NCBI RefSeq assembly: GCF_022651205.1
Contig: NZ_JALCQI010000001.1
Span: 158,258 to 222,257 of the forward strand
Length of the DNA: 64,000 bases
Source of the DNA: Limosilactobacillus sp.
Lineage (GTDB): Bacteria > Bacillota > Bacilli > Lactobacillales > Lactobacillaceae
Direction: 5' to 3'
Shown here: in pieces, positions 20,001 through 27,900 of the stretch
How the letters are laid out: every line of letters begins with the position of its first letter
How positions within the stretch are numbered: the stretch's first letter is position 1
The notes under the pieces: generated by a model
What the model was told of the DNA's origin: nothing
The model's database searches: none
Seen by the model: the letters and a program-made list of their open reading frames with translations, nothing else
Position numbers and translations under genes: made by a program

Positions 20001-21705
20001 AGTTACGGGAACTGAGGACAGTCAAATTGACTTTACTCCAGAGGTTCCAGCAAACTACGAGCCAGTTGGCAAGTTACCGTCAACGATTATGATTAAGGGC
20101 GGTATTACTACCATTGCTCTAAAGCATAAGACTCAAGATATTAGTGATTCTAAGACAGTCACCCGGACGATTATTGATGAGTTGCCAAGTGGTACCAAGA
20201 CGATAACACAAAAGGTAACAATTACTCATAAGGGTGTACTTGATCTAGTAACTAATGTGGAAACTTGGGATCCTTGGACAACTGCTACGCTCGCTGAATA
20301 TGTTCCAGAAGTACCTGATGGTTATACTGCAAGTATTAGTGATGTACCTGAAGAAACTGTAACTGATAAGACGCAGAATTCTACGGTAAAGATCACTTAC
20401 AAGGCAATCTCACAGCCTCAAGAAAATCAACAAGTAATTCAGTATGTTGATGATGACGAAAATGGTCGACTTATTAGTACGCAAGTAGTTGAAGGAACGG
20501 AAGGTAGTGAAGTTACATTTACTCCAGAAATTCCGGCAAACTATGAGCCTGTTGGTGATGTACCAAAGAAAGTAACCATTGCGGCTGGTATTACTAAGAT
20601 TCACTTGAAGCACAAGACCACTCGTACCAGTCAAACAAGGGATGTTACTCGAACAATCATTGAAAAATTCCCATTTGGCACAAGCAAGACTAAGACGCAA
20701 ACAGTTACCTTAACGGAAACCGGAATTAAAGACTTAGTAACTGGCAAGACCAAGTGGAATAATGATTGGAAGACAGGTGAATGGAGTGCATTTACTCCAG
20801 ATGAGGTTCCTGGTTATAATGCTGATCCAACTAGTGTAGCTGCTGAAAAGGTAACTGGTGAAACCAAGGATAAGACAGTCAAGATTACTTACGCTCCAAA
20901 TGAGCAAACAGGTAAGATCTCCTACCAAGATAAAGATGGCAAAGAAATTACTTCGACGCCACTTTCTGGCAAGACTGATGAGCAAATCAATGTTGATCCA
21001 GTCGCACCAGCAGGTTGGGAAATCATCCCAGGTCAGGACATTCCAAAGACAGTTATCGCAACTGCTAATGGAATTCCAACTGTTATCGTAAAGGTTCAAC
21101 GTATAGTAATTCCACCGGTACCTGAAACGGCTACCGAAAAGGTTCAATTCGTTGATGAATCTGGGAATGTGGTTGCTAGCCAAGATTACAGTGGTGACCT
21201 TGGTCAGACTATTCCAGTAGAACTTACTGTTCCAGCTGGTTACAAGCTAGCTGCTGGTCAAGAATTACCAACAGAGATTAAGATTGAAAATGGTGTCATT
21301 ACCATTAAGGTTGTGACTGAAGGTTCTGATCATCCGGACCACCCAGACCAACCAGTAAATCCGGATCATCCAGTAAACCCAGACCAACCGGTAAATCCCG
21401 ATCATCCAGATAATCCTAACCAACCGGTAACACCAGATCACCCAGAAAATAATGGTGATAATGCTGGTAAACCAGGTGAAGGTGGCAATGTTCCGGGACA
21501 CGGCAATGCAAATCCTGGTCATATTGCAAATGACAATTCAATTTCTTCTCAAATTAACCATCACGCCAACGGAAACCATAACAAGACAAACCAATTACCA
21601 CAGACTGGTAACACTAACAACGAAAAGGCAGCAACTCTTGGCTTCCTCTTCGCGGGTCTTGCAAGTATCTTTGGCCTTACGGGATTACGGAAGAAGAAAA
21701 AGTAG
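8011..21705 (+). CDS. Giant LPQTG-anchored adhesin with about 20 MBG repeats and Mub/MucBP domains
   Basis: About 4564 residues. TTG 8011 is preferred over GTG 8002, because GTG 8002 lies inside the ribosome-binding site and the paralogue starts at the equivalent codon. N-terminus: a KxYKxGKxW-like signal (KLYKAKKQW), then a Ser/Thr/Gln-rich segment to about residue 190. Residues about 200-1000 hold beta-rich domains, including a Rib/YPDG-like one near 650-740. MucBP-like modules follow near 1010-1220 and a Mub-type region near 1225-1600. About 20 MBG repeats of roughly 110 residues span 1605-3800 (signature Y-D/N-G, NVGTY, YxI). MucBP and Mub_B2-type modules occupy 3800-4430. A Pro/Asp/His/Asn-rich wall spacer and LPQTG (21595-21609), a membrane segment and KKKK tail end the protein. 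The inferred role is mucus or epithelial adhesion after sortase anchoring; no sortase gene is in the window. Confidence 0.88.
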   Translation: MGKNNQQRRMIPERKNYKLYKAKKQWITACATALLAFGTTALMNVSASADTNSTNRDPETEIEAPSVKDALNSRSPKSNSSASSSTNKGQLATQQTSETAQTSVATNAVTSSAKAAPLTKTITDTAKSQDNGQTTASSASTVKSGLVQPATTSDQINQQSSQQTTADKSANHNDQSAASSVKVPVPVMPHADSSENAAPVAWTDDVAYVVVDTNLTNLASKFLQNGAELEAAGAKITWVGDVPKPTQADIDSLQPISGKVRVQYADGTSKEVEVGAMVEPHATITSNTFYYVNNVGDRVDSATAADANGRKLWDQDDSSKSVLNTQDLYDPGSATAKLLAPLDTSTIGIHWAEVQVTDTSVFWNGEGTVSQQVIGTPYIVKLPYVVKTLKLKDDIPMASGDPTINAQLATSLGNDAQLAFNLGTGTNTNVAMGEYFYQDYALAVALGIVTKVSNWTAPTDLKNTKENHFTLTLAQLPNAPEQNVQVKYISDIQVAPIYIYNQGTTYTNGLGQNSVLIKQLIADGEMNGQVHIVLPDGTKLKATDLSNLQIKLANRGQGIFKATFTVGYNGVNKAGQPNVFTGVGNINALPGFNDQVNKWYAKLNNTNKATYQEGMHAQWTNASATITPLQPSIAQGTPDVVDISNGPIMEADNQVLSTLVKNPADPQRGYGVTKPNQFTDANGNKLPEGQWPEGTKFEWAGKDGAKKLVLDKAGETRTGDVKITLPSGSTYTVKNITVVSRAKVKLKNETVDYGTKLTAKDLVTNLDVFPEGTTFQYIANEPKWTVPGSYNTVTITATYPTVDENGNPITGKDATITTDPAKCDVAVNGLRTITVLEGTTDIPSASSVLNLPTDWAAHDTPEWVTTPNSTQTNEGEIKVHYTESGLDQTIKVYVNVIPRTSLSNVKDFFTNGNRYDGQTGSIANGVNQGGILTKANGNAINYQAYTASGQSGKVSTITKGDASYTPTYSLSGLQTNTDGSLASGKQNVTIKVYVPKGTIGAKTDDQGSYYELKDTVNVAQKVKFQFVDQYHNDAPIENIPTYSQEFIPGVQANLNFRMQVPNGYELASGTSIPTSYTLAEFTKNPITVNVLIHQKMHFYITFHDEDSKKDLGTVEIADNWNGGYHDVTSQLHLPAGVNVNDYESVSASGVPEGVTLAASYWDPFSKENATWWIPNCKWDKTLEVESKLCDATMTINLKHKTTVTQEQQERTATVHYIYANGNYAGQSANPNATATFMYTREKTHDDVTKKDTYTDWKFDNKFNNANYKNGISDFHQGQWTINNGTATVTVPTNDGYTATDSGDWTDNQNAAEFNFDGKDALTDTATSYGQKKDHTIYYVQNKTESRTITEYYRAVNDDGTPGEELQAPSHIDVHLKKDLVSFATNGSTDPTHFTIKYADNWTTAYAINDPKEYSNQVGSWDWSSNSSIRNAFPVNITKDGKEYHSTDLPNGTNQTNVIDGGYDTAVFNLVGDLNTAFTAQGEGQKASSQTIFYLRDDQVQQEKKRTIEVTKPGETETETYPAGSATLTRTAKRVLNGFDFGDWNTGSWTATDQGGEIPGYSRSIEVSTDGGQTWTAGTAADLGKVTVTNKTKNTIVKVTYGAVATAKLTGNGSSTYNGSAITNADLTKGIHVVVNGPTASSGTYKLQAGDVEFSSDGGNTWTKKMPINADTYQVRLSTQGEDNIKDQFGNNSIVWTQDGKSTITSDATYIIKKLEDDSVMANAETGNYEMTYNGAAPSSIDASKFKFTITVNGQTVNLDAAGLTSADFAWVDGQAPKDVGTYQIKLTDAGLTKLQANNSNFILKNTGNGTFTINQADASATLAGSGTRPYNGQAVTVDDLNVSDDHNNITLTLHYPKDGNSNYSTTVNLTADDFTWNTLNGQAPTAANTQPYTITIKADAVQKIIEQAVGKGQNGVSNVKFANGAITGTANYTITPLETNAELVNVTEGNYSKVYDAQVTNQIDSGKFQITANVDGQPVVLNMDGITGGSYQWVDEEGNPLTDNPKNVGTYYVKLTDTAFAHLQAENPNFKLSNTGLGVYTITQADATGTLSGSNSKVYDGSAITTGQLNNNGDIKVSLNFPGVNGQTYTLKQNDYTISGNATDADDYTITLTTTGVTNVENYIKSLAGTGQNSQSNVKFADNAISGTANFTITASKNVVSVGGIQTETYKGSPYNVVYKANGDNSVTVSIAKAAGNNAGALASLTNVHLDSDDFKIVNGPAKNVNSYKVALTDAGLAKIKQALGKNYEISVDQTAFGTLKINKYQASAKLTGDPSQAYTGNPIADYLSKYHVALDEPNASSYSLVAGDLEFNVNGHWVTEAPVNAGKYDVRLSQAGWNHIKAINSANVEWPTDASAGTGTYTITQAKVTTELSGSNSMTYTGSAVTTADLYADGSTIKVVISGTGISNLPQTFELKAGDYVWQTIDGQAPKNVGTYTIKLTAAGINNIQKQINQAVGEGNVALITTADKAGTADFEIKQAVAENVQLYGDEKSTYDGNQVKFDPTKADVKNNFGFHNVAGLTIPEFTSADFDWFDKDGNPISAPTNAGHYILKLNAQGEKKFADANTNYTFVKDGKSTITGQINYIVDPAELVITVAGSASKVFDNQPAKLTQAQIDAGDIKLVWGNSDKEPTGLGQFNLTPADFEIVDADGQPAVHANVGKNVDGTSVTGTPYQVRLTVAALEKIKALSGASNYTISQSKNHGDYYIYEHRAELTLTGNQTTVYGTYLPFDPSAYTLDFSNWLESSAKPKITWQNGVLYVNGQPNTKNVTWQAGDLYVDGYPDGSLPTNVGSYQVKISKHLTDELRQLFPDYDFSGNIGRAVMALLRSSNSSVSDSDVEASHEPASYVITPATTTVMINGAEHVKYVDGETPEIKYGDNGYTLSITAPVKPEGATETTTKQIYTDVQLSNDDLEFVTTPGDVGTYQVKLSAKGLQKLQKLTGSTNYDWTQASDARANFIVDQMPVTITVGGEKSVDYGSTDWLTTIKEDPQVNDYTLTVKTENGSTLTYQAQPGDLVFNQTPGNVGPYQVALSAQGLAHIKTKLGTNYAYPQDAVDVTTHGTLTVKQGEVTVTLTGNDGKTYDAKETVASELNPTKYNLGYSVVVYSPDGQSQTLTLAADDLQIVGDATNVGTYQVELSANGQSKLKNLTGNNGDNYKWTFTPKAHYMITAATAQADLSGSNEKIFNGLAVTTPELNSNGQILVHFTYPGSTEQSTYTLQEGDYTWVNGSAPTNVGTYTINLDQDQILQHLQDRLKELAGTGQDGVANVTISTNDLTGQASFTITPKEISNVTISGDDQSKVYNGQGANLDVNGLTIKADGTLEGTPLVDTGLTADDFDWYSAAGKKLENASVNVGSYQARLKDSFLDTLKQKNPNYSFDAAQGVINYDIKPAPATVTIGNSASRDYDGKSTSAADVQVSWNSTGFVTGENLNHTGVTASDYTWYTKNANGTYTIMTGEPTNAGTYYLKLNDGAIAQIKRDNPNYSFANDAFTGEFTYTINAVAGTATLSGQNSKTYDGQDISLADLNSTDGNIEVKFAFPGSTDSDTYQLQSGDYTIGHNAAKVGNYTIKLSDQGLANLQAALDKYAGNGNVTLDADSLQGSASFKINPKVANVTLSGNDDKTYDGQPAVINPDKGSLTAEGLINGQGLNTTGLTAGDYEWVDAQGNKIDAPTDAGTYYIRLTKAGLDQLQADNPNYQLSESGRITYVISPAEAKVKIAGFEQETTAKINAGNYHLDVPAGVTVPDGLEYEFASTPNQSGTYLISLTPASMQKLIKANPNYDLKISSTAEFELDATLTIEFQDADENNKQVGKTITKTGVADSTINNLGLTIPNKYELAQGQTLPGDYTFGTSLEQHLYIKLVHKTKQDTQTKDVTRTINYEGLIPDQLSQIPDSQKKQTVEFSRTVKTDLVTGKTVPGSWTPGDGQFTFVGFTPKQFNGLVADKVVANEVVTPDSKNSSITITYKAVPEPEQGQQVIHYVDADEGDRLISAQTVTGTEDSQIDFTPEVPANYEPVGKLPSTIMIKGGITTIALKHKTQDISDSKTVTRTIIDELPSGTKTITQKVTITHKGVLDLVTNVETWDPWTTATLAEYVPEVPDGYTASISDVPEETVTDKTQNSTVKITYKAISQPQENQQVIQYVDDDENGRLISTQVVEGTEGSEVTFTPEIPANYEPVGDVPKKVTIAAGITKIHLKHKTTRTSQTRDVTRTIIEKFPFGTSKTKTQTVTLTETGIKDLVTGKTKWNNDWKTGEWSAFTPDEVPGYNADPTSVAAEKVTGETKDKTVKITYAPNEQTGKISYQDKDGKEITSTPLSGKTDEQINVDPVAPAGWEIIPGQDIPKTVIATANGIPTVIVKVQRIVIPPVPETATEKVQFVDESGNVVASQDYSGDLGQTIPVELTVPAGYKLAAGQELPTEIKIENGVITIKVVTEGSDHPDHPDQPVNPDHPVNPDQPVNPDHPDNPNQPVTPDHPENNGDNAGKPGEGGNVPGHGNANPGHIANDNSISSQINHHANGNHNKTNQLPQTGNTNNEKAATLGFLFAGLASIFGLTGLRKKKK
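12825..19402 (+). repeat. Array of about 20 MBG-like repeats inside the first adhesin
   Basis: About 20 units of roughly 300-360 bp. Each begins with a strand like ATLSGSNSKTYDG, has an internal DYTW/DFDW and an NVGTYxIKL segment, and closes with YTITPA or similar. Neighbouring units alternate between two or three subtypes: one with a GxGQNGVSNVKF tail, one with a NPNYxF tail, and one shorter. The last unit (19140-19400) has lost the YDG motif. Boundaries were read by eye from the translation. Confidence 0.75.
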
Positions 21706-21773
21706 TGATTAGAATTTAACCCAAATAAAAAAGGCGACTTTCGATGTTCAATTTGAATATTGAGAGTCGTCTT
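21106..21773 (+). repeat. Copy 1 of the duplicated adhesin 3' end plus terminator
   Basis: From the PPVPETATEKVQFVDESG segment to the terminator, this DNA is nearly the same as 31211-31859, including the Pro/Asp/His/Asn spacer, LPQTG anchor and the downstream stem-loop. It marks paralogy or gene conversion between the two adhesin genes. Confidence 0.85.
21727..21773. terminator. Terminator of the first giant adhesin
   Basis: GGCGACTTTCGATGTTCAA pairs imperfectly with TTGAATATTGAGAGTCGTC. An A-run precedes and a T-run follows, so it can stop transcription from both sides. Confidence 0.8.
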
Positions 21774-21777
21774 TGCC

Positions 21778-21813
21778 TTATTGGTAATATTTGTCCATCA
21801 ATGATTCGTTTGC
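21778..21813 (-). pseudogene. C-terminal relic of the gene found at 31863-32246
   Basis: Read on the minus strand this is ANESLMDKYYQ followed by a stop, matching the end of the 127-residue product at 31863 (ALLRLVDKYYK). DNA identity runs from the terminator through AATATTTGTCCA and then fades. It occupies the same position relative to the first adhesin that the longer gene has relative to the second, so it is a scar of the duplication. Confidence 0.6.
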
Positions 21814-21845
21814 TAATATTGCTATTTCAATAACGAAAATGATGA

Positions 21846-21880
21846 TACAATTTAATGTGTATAAATGAAAGCGATATAAT
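21846..21880 (+). promoter_or_regulatory. Promoter region of the second giant adhesin
   Basis: TACAAT at 21846-21851 lies in sequence homologous to the first adhesin's promoter. A second TATAAT lies at 21875-21880. No clear -35 box was found for either. Confidence 0.4.
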
Positions 21881-21916
21881 GAAAAATAATTAATTGAAGA
21901 GTGGGGAGGATTAATA

Positions 21917-24900
21917 ATGGGTAAGAACAATCAACAACGGAGAATGGTTCCAGAAAGAAAGAATTTCAAACTGTATAAGGCCAAGAAACAGTGGCTTACT
22001 GCTTGTGCCACCTTTATGTTTGCTTTTGGTGCATCCGCTGTAATGAATGTTGCCCAAGCTGATAAGCAGCCAGATGAGATCAAGCCTCATGTTGAAGAAG
22101 TCGAAGGAAGCTCCACAACGGGAAAATCACTAGTAGCTAATTCTAGTGTGTCATTAACTAAAAGTACCACTAAGAGTACTGATAACGCTAATACTTCAGC
22201 ACAGCCAACTTCACAAACTCAACAACCAGCTGACAAGTCAGCAACATCAACTGTTACCAAGGCTGCATCAGGTCAGACAGACAGTGATGCTATCAGTGCT
22301 GTTACTAGTAAACCGGAGTCAACTCAACCAGCATCGGCAAGTGAACAGGATAATTCTGCGGTAAATTCAGCCAAGCCCGCATCAGAAATACCAGCTAGTG
22401 CAACGACCCAGACCACTTCTAGCGCAGGATCCGTTACTAAAAAACAATCAAGTGACAAGCAATCTGCTAAATCAAATATTCCAGTGCCCGTAACCCATCA
22501 TGCTGTTGATTCTTCAGGCACTACCAATGGCGGCTATAATTCTGCTACGTGGGGTACACTGGATACATCTAAATGGACTGGGCAGACTGCGACATTCAAT
22601 GGAACTAGTTACTATCAATTAACTAAATACACCGGTGACCAAGCTCATATTATTGTCCCTAATGAAGCCGACTTTGAGGCAGCTAATCAATCAACTAATA
22701 ACCCTCAAGTGGCGATTTCTAATGATTTACTGAAAGGCTTGGCAAAGAATGCCACGACGATTGCCTTTAGCAAGACCGGTGACAAGAAAGTTAAGCTGGT
22801 AAGTGATAACTTAGATTCGACTTTTGAAAATAATAGTAATTTGGAAAAGTTAGACGCCAATAACTTGGATACCAGTAGCGTAACCTCGATGAAAAAGACT
22901 TTTCATGCGGCTCCTAAGCTATCATCCTTGACTGGCATCAGTGGTTGGGATGTTTCTAATGTCACAAGTATGACAGAAACATTCCGAGGTATGAATAGTT
23001 TGCATACTTTAGCCGGCTTGGAAAATTGGGATGTTCGAAAAGTTACCGACATGAACAATATCTTTAATGAAGAGAATACTAGCAATAATGTCGATATTTC
23101 AGCGCTGAGCAATTGGAAAACAAGTAGTCTGCAAAACCTATCAACCGCCTTTGCAAATATTAAATTTACCAATCTTCATGGGCTGGAAAGCTGGGATGTC
23201 AGTCATGTTACCAATATGAACTCTCTTTTTGAGAACGATGATAAATTGACTGATATCAGTGCATTGGCTAACTGGAAGACTGGCAATGTGCAAAATTTTG
23301 GCTCGCTTTTTGCTAGTGCCTACAAATTAACTGATCTTGGCGCATTAGCTAATTGGAATACTAGCAGTGCGACGGATATCGATCGTGCGTTTAATGGTAC
23401 AGGCCTTATTAATTATCATGGCTTAGAGAACTGGGATACCAGTAAAGTGACTAATTTTGAAGCAATGTTTGCTAATGAGGGTGCATTAGTTGATGCCAGT
23501 GGGATCGCTAATTGGAACACCGGTAGCGTTACCAATATGAATGCTTTATTTACTGGTTCGAGTCCTCAATATCTTGATTTTTCTAAGTGGGACTTTAGTA
23601 AGGTGAATAAAGCTTCAGACGTCATCAAGAATATAAAGACGGTGGTCTATCTTGGTAATAATTCGACAATGACCGCTGATAAGTTAAGTGCTTGGGGACT
23701 TACTCAAGCAAATCAGCCAATTATTTTCGCGAGTGGCGCTCTTTACACACTCCTATCTAGCAACAAAAATAATCATAAAATTAAAATTAATAATGCAAAC
23801 AATGCATATGGTACTCCAGGAACCCAAATAGGGACTATTTCTGTGCCGGTAGTTTATAATGCAGGTACGGCAAGTGACGCGACTGCTGCTATGAAGAGCT
23901 ACCAAGACATGGTTGAGCATAAGGTTCAACAGTATGTTGATGACAATAATTGTGCTTTGAAGCTAATCTCTAAGGATCCAGTTAATGATTTAACTGGTCA
24001 CAATAATCATTTAGTTAACTATGCACAAGCGACATATGCTAAAACTGCGGTTACCGTTCAGCTTATTGACGATGATGATCATGGGAGCCAAGTTGGTTCA
24101 ACTCAGGGAGGGATTCTTGATAAAAGCGATCAAGTTAAGTTCACTATTCCAGCGAACTATCAATTAGCTCAAAATCCAGGTCTAACTATCACGCAAACAG
24201 GTAATCAGGCTACGCTGACGCATGACCCAACAGGTGGTCAAGTGACGGTTCAGATTCACCTGGTTCACCAAACCAAACAGGTTGACGGCAACACAGCAGG
24301 CCTTCCAGAGGATGTGAAGAAGTCTTTAAATAAAGATATTAGCCGGACGATTAATTACACTGGCTTAACTTCCGAGCAAGTCAACCAGATTCCAGCAGCT
24401 CAAAGAACACAAACTGTTCACCTGACCGGGAAAGCCACTTATGATCTAGTAACGAAAAAGCTGGTTAGCGATATTACTTGGGACCCAGCGCAAATTAACG
24501 GCTTTACGCCAAAGAATTTTGCTGGCTATGTCTCTCGGGTAGTGGGCACTAACGGTAACCAGGTTTCACAAATCACTGTGACGGCAGATTCTCAACCTGA
24601 AGCAGTAACAGTAAACTATAAAAAAGCCCAGTTTAAGATTAATGTCTGGGATAACACGACTAATCAATTATTATTCCCTGATGGGTATGAATGGGAGTTC
24701 AGTAACACAATTGGGTATGTAACTATTGTGCCGAGCAACTATCATGCTGATAATTATCAAAGTATTGGTGTCACTGGAGTTCCTTACGGCGTCAAGATTA
24801 CTGGTGATCAAAAGAAGGATTTAAATCAACCAGATACCCGCTGGTGGATTCCAAACTATTACTGTGACTCAGATGCGAATAAGTATGACTTGGCTGGTTC

Positions 24901-27900
24901 AACGATTATGATTCATGTGGTTCACAAGCTGAAGGATGTTACCATCAAGGGCTCAGATGGCAAGACTTACGATGGTCAGCCAGGGACATTTGGTAGTGAC
25001 AAGCCAATTACTATTACTGGTACTGATGCGGCTACTGGTAAAAAAGATATCAAATTAGTATCAAAAGATATTTCAATTAATGATTTTGTTTGGAATACTG
25101 ACGCTGCACATGATGCACCATCTGAAGCTGGTAACTATAAGCTTGACTTTAAGGACAATGCAACCAAGAAAGCTATTATTGATATTCTTCAGAAGAATAA
25201 TTCGGAGTATGGTATTAGTTATATTTATCCAAATAATTTGGGGAATATTCATACTGAATTAGATTATCATATTACCCCTGCTTCTAAAGTTGTAGTTCGT
25301 TACTATGATGTTACAGGTAAAGAAAAGACAGGTACTGAGTGGCAGCCAACTGATGGTACTGAAATTGCTAGTCAAATTGAAAATTTTGTCGGTAAAGGTG
25401 GAGATCCATTTAGCTTAGATTCTCTTTCTAACAAATGGAATTATGATCAAGTTGGTTGGAAATTTGTTGGTCAAAATAGTGTTACCAAGTACCCAACAAG
25501 TGGTACTACTACGCCTGATGGCAATTATTATGTTGGTAATTATAATGTCTATCTAAAGGCTGCTCAGCCTATATCAAAGACAATTACCAGAACAATTATT
25601 AATAAATTGCCCTCTGGAACCGTAACTACTACTCAAAAAGGCCTAGTTTCAAGAACTCATTCTGTTGATAAGACAACGGGCAAGGTAAGTTATGGTGAAT
25701 GGAAGAACGGCACCTGGGATGCATTTAATGTTCCAACGCAAGCGGGTTATCTGCTTAAAATTACCCAAGAAATTGATGGGCAGAGTTCTCAAATTAAGTC
25801 AATTAATAAAGAAACAGTAACTTTTAACAGTAAGCCAGTTACGATTACGATTTCGTATCAAGAAGTACGTTTTACCATTAAGGTGCAAGATGACACGACC
25901 GGAAACGAACTTTATAGTAAAGACTACTCTAAATCAGATGGCGACTTCTGGGATAATTTTAGTGCCGAGATTAAGAATCATGGGGATTATCAATCAGTAA
26001 AAATTACCGGTGAACCCAAAAGCAATCCTAATGTTGTTACCTCTAATAGGGGTCAGTCATTTACTGATCCAAATACACAGTGGTGGTTCCCTAACGTGGC
26101 AAAAGACCCAGCAGCACTAGCAGGTCAGACTTTCGTTATTCATGTGGTTCACAAGCTAAAAGATGTTACGATTTCTGGCTCAGATGGCAAGACTTACGAT
26201 GGTCAGCCAGGGACATTTGGCAATGACAAGCCAATTACCATTACTGGTACTGATATGGTAGATAACAGCCAGAAAACTTTGGATATTGCCGACATCACCA
26301 CCGCCGACTTTAAGTGGAACGACGCTAGTCATACTAATGCCGGCTCTTACACTCTGACACCAAAGGATCAGGCCAAATTGATTCAAACGCTGCAAAAAGA
26401 TAATCCTAAGTATGGTGTGGCTTACCTGAAGAGTATTGGCGGGCAGCTCAACTACACGATTAAGTCGAAGGTGACCTTTGAATTTGTCGATCACGATAAC
26501 AACGACACGGTGATTGGCAGGCCTGTCACGCAGGGAATGACGATCAATGAGGAGAATACAATTACTCGAGCATTAACCATTCCCGATAAATATGTGTTGG
26601 CGACGGGACAAACGTTGCCGACGTCGTATAAGCCAACAAGTAATGCTCCTATTGTGAAAATTCAACTGGCCCACAAGATTGACGATGTTCAAGAAACGGC
26701 TACCAGAACGGCAACGGTCCATTATATCTATGCTAACGGTGACAAGGCTGGTCAAAAGGCCGCCGCTGATGCCGTTCTGGAAGTGGCATACAAACGGACT
26801 AACAAGAAGGATGAAGTTACAGGACAGGTCACAGATGGTAACTGGCTCTGGGATCAGAGTAAGAACGATGATGGCTTTACCCACGGCTACAAGGCTGTTC
26901 ATGGTGACTGGACACTGCCACAGAATTGGGCCAATGTTTCGGTTAAGAACCCTGATGTTACTGGATATACAGCAATTACAAAGGGCGACTGGGAAATCAA
27001 CAAAGATGGAACGCAATCTAATGTTCCTGCTAACCAGTTTGTTTTCCCAACTTATGCAGGTCGCGGAACTTCGACAGAGGGCGATAATTCTGTTGCTTAT
27101 ACGGATGAGGCACCGGTTTACGAAGCCCGGCCGGTTCACACGGTTTACTATGCTGAAGTTAAGGATGAAGGTAGATTAGTAACGAAGTCCTTTAAGAAGT
27201 ACGATAACGGCACTTATACGGATGCGGATGTTATTACTCTGCCAAACGGCACTAAACAATCATACGCCCAGATTAAGGTGTGGTACCAAGGAACACCAAC
27301 TGAAGTGGTCACGAATAAGAGTAGTGATCCGAAAAATTGGCAAGTAACTTATGATTGGACTTGGAACAAGGATGGTGGCGACCAGTCCACCCCTGGCTTT
27401 ACGGTCATTTCAGGTCAAGGTCTCTGGCACAATATTGAAAATGGTGGCAGTTGGGGTATTACTGCACCAGACCTTTCGGGATATACGGTTGTAAGCCTTC
27501 GGCAAGATATAGGTCGCCATTCCGTTACTTCTGGTGCACCAAAGGTTACATTGGATGGTGAAACCACCGCGACTGCCTTTACTGATTCCGCTGATGATTG
27601 GTACTACAAGAATAATTTGACGACTTACTATGTACCGAACGCTGATTTACAGCGGACCATCACTAGAACCATCAAGATTGCTGGTGAAGACCCGGTTACC
27701 CAGACGGTTACTTTTAACAGAATGGCTTATATTAACCTTGATGATACCGGCATCGTTTTCGGTGCAATTATTGGTGGTGATGCTTACAAAAATGTCATTG
27801 GCGACAACGTTTGGAACCACAATTCAAGTGACCCAGACGGTATTCCGACCGGGACATGGGACGAATATGATCTTACTAAGCGGGGTTATACGGCAGTCAT

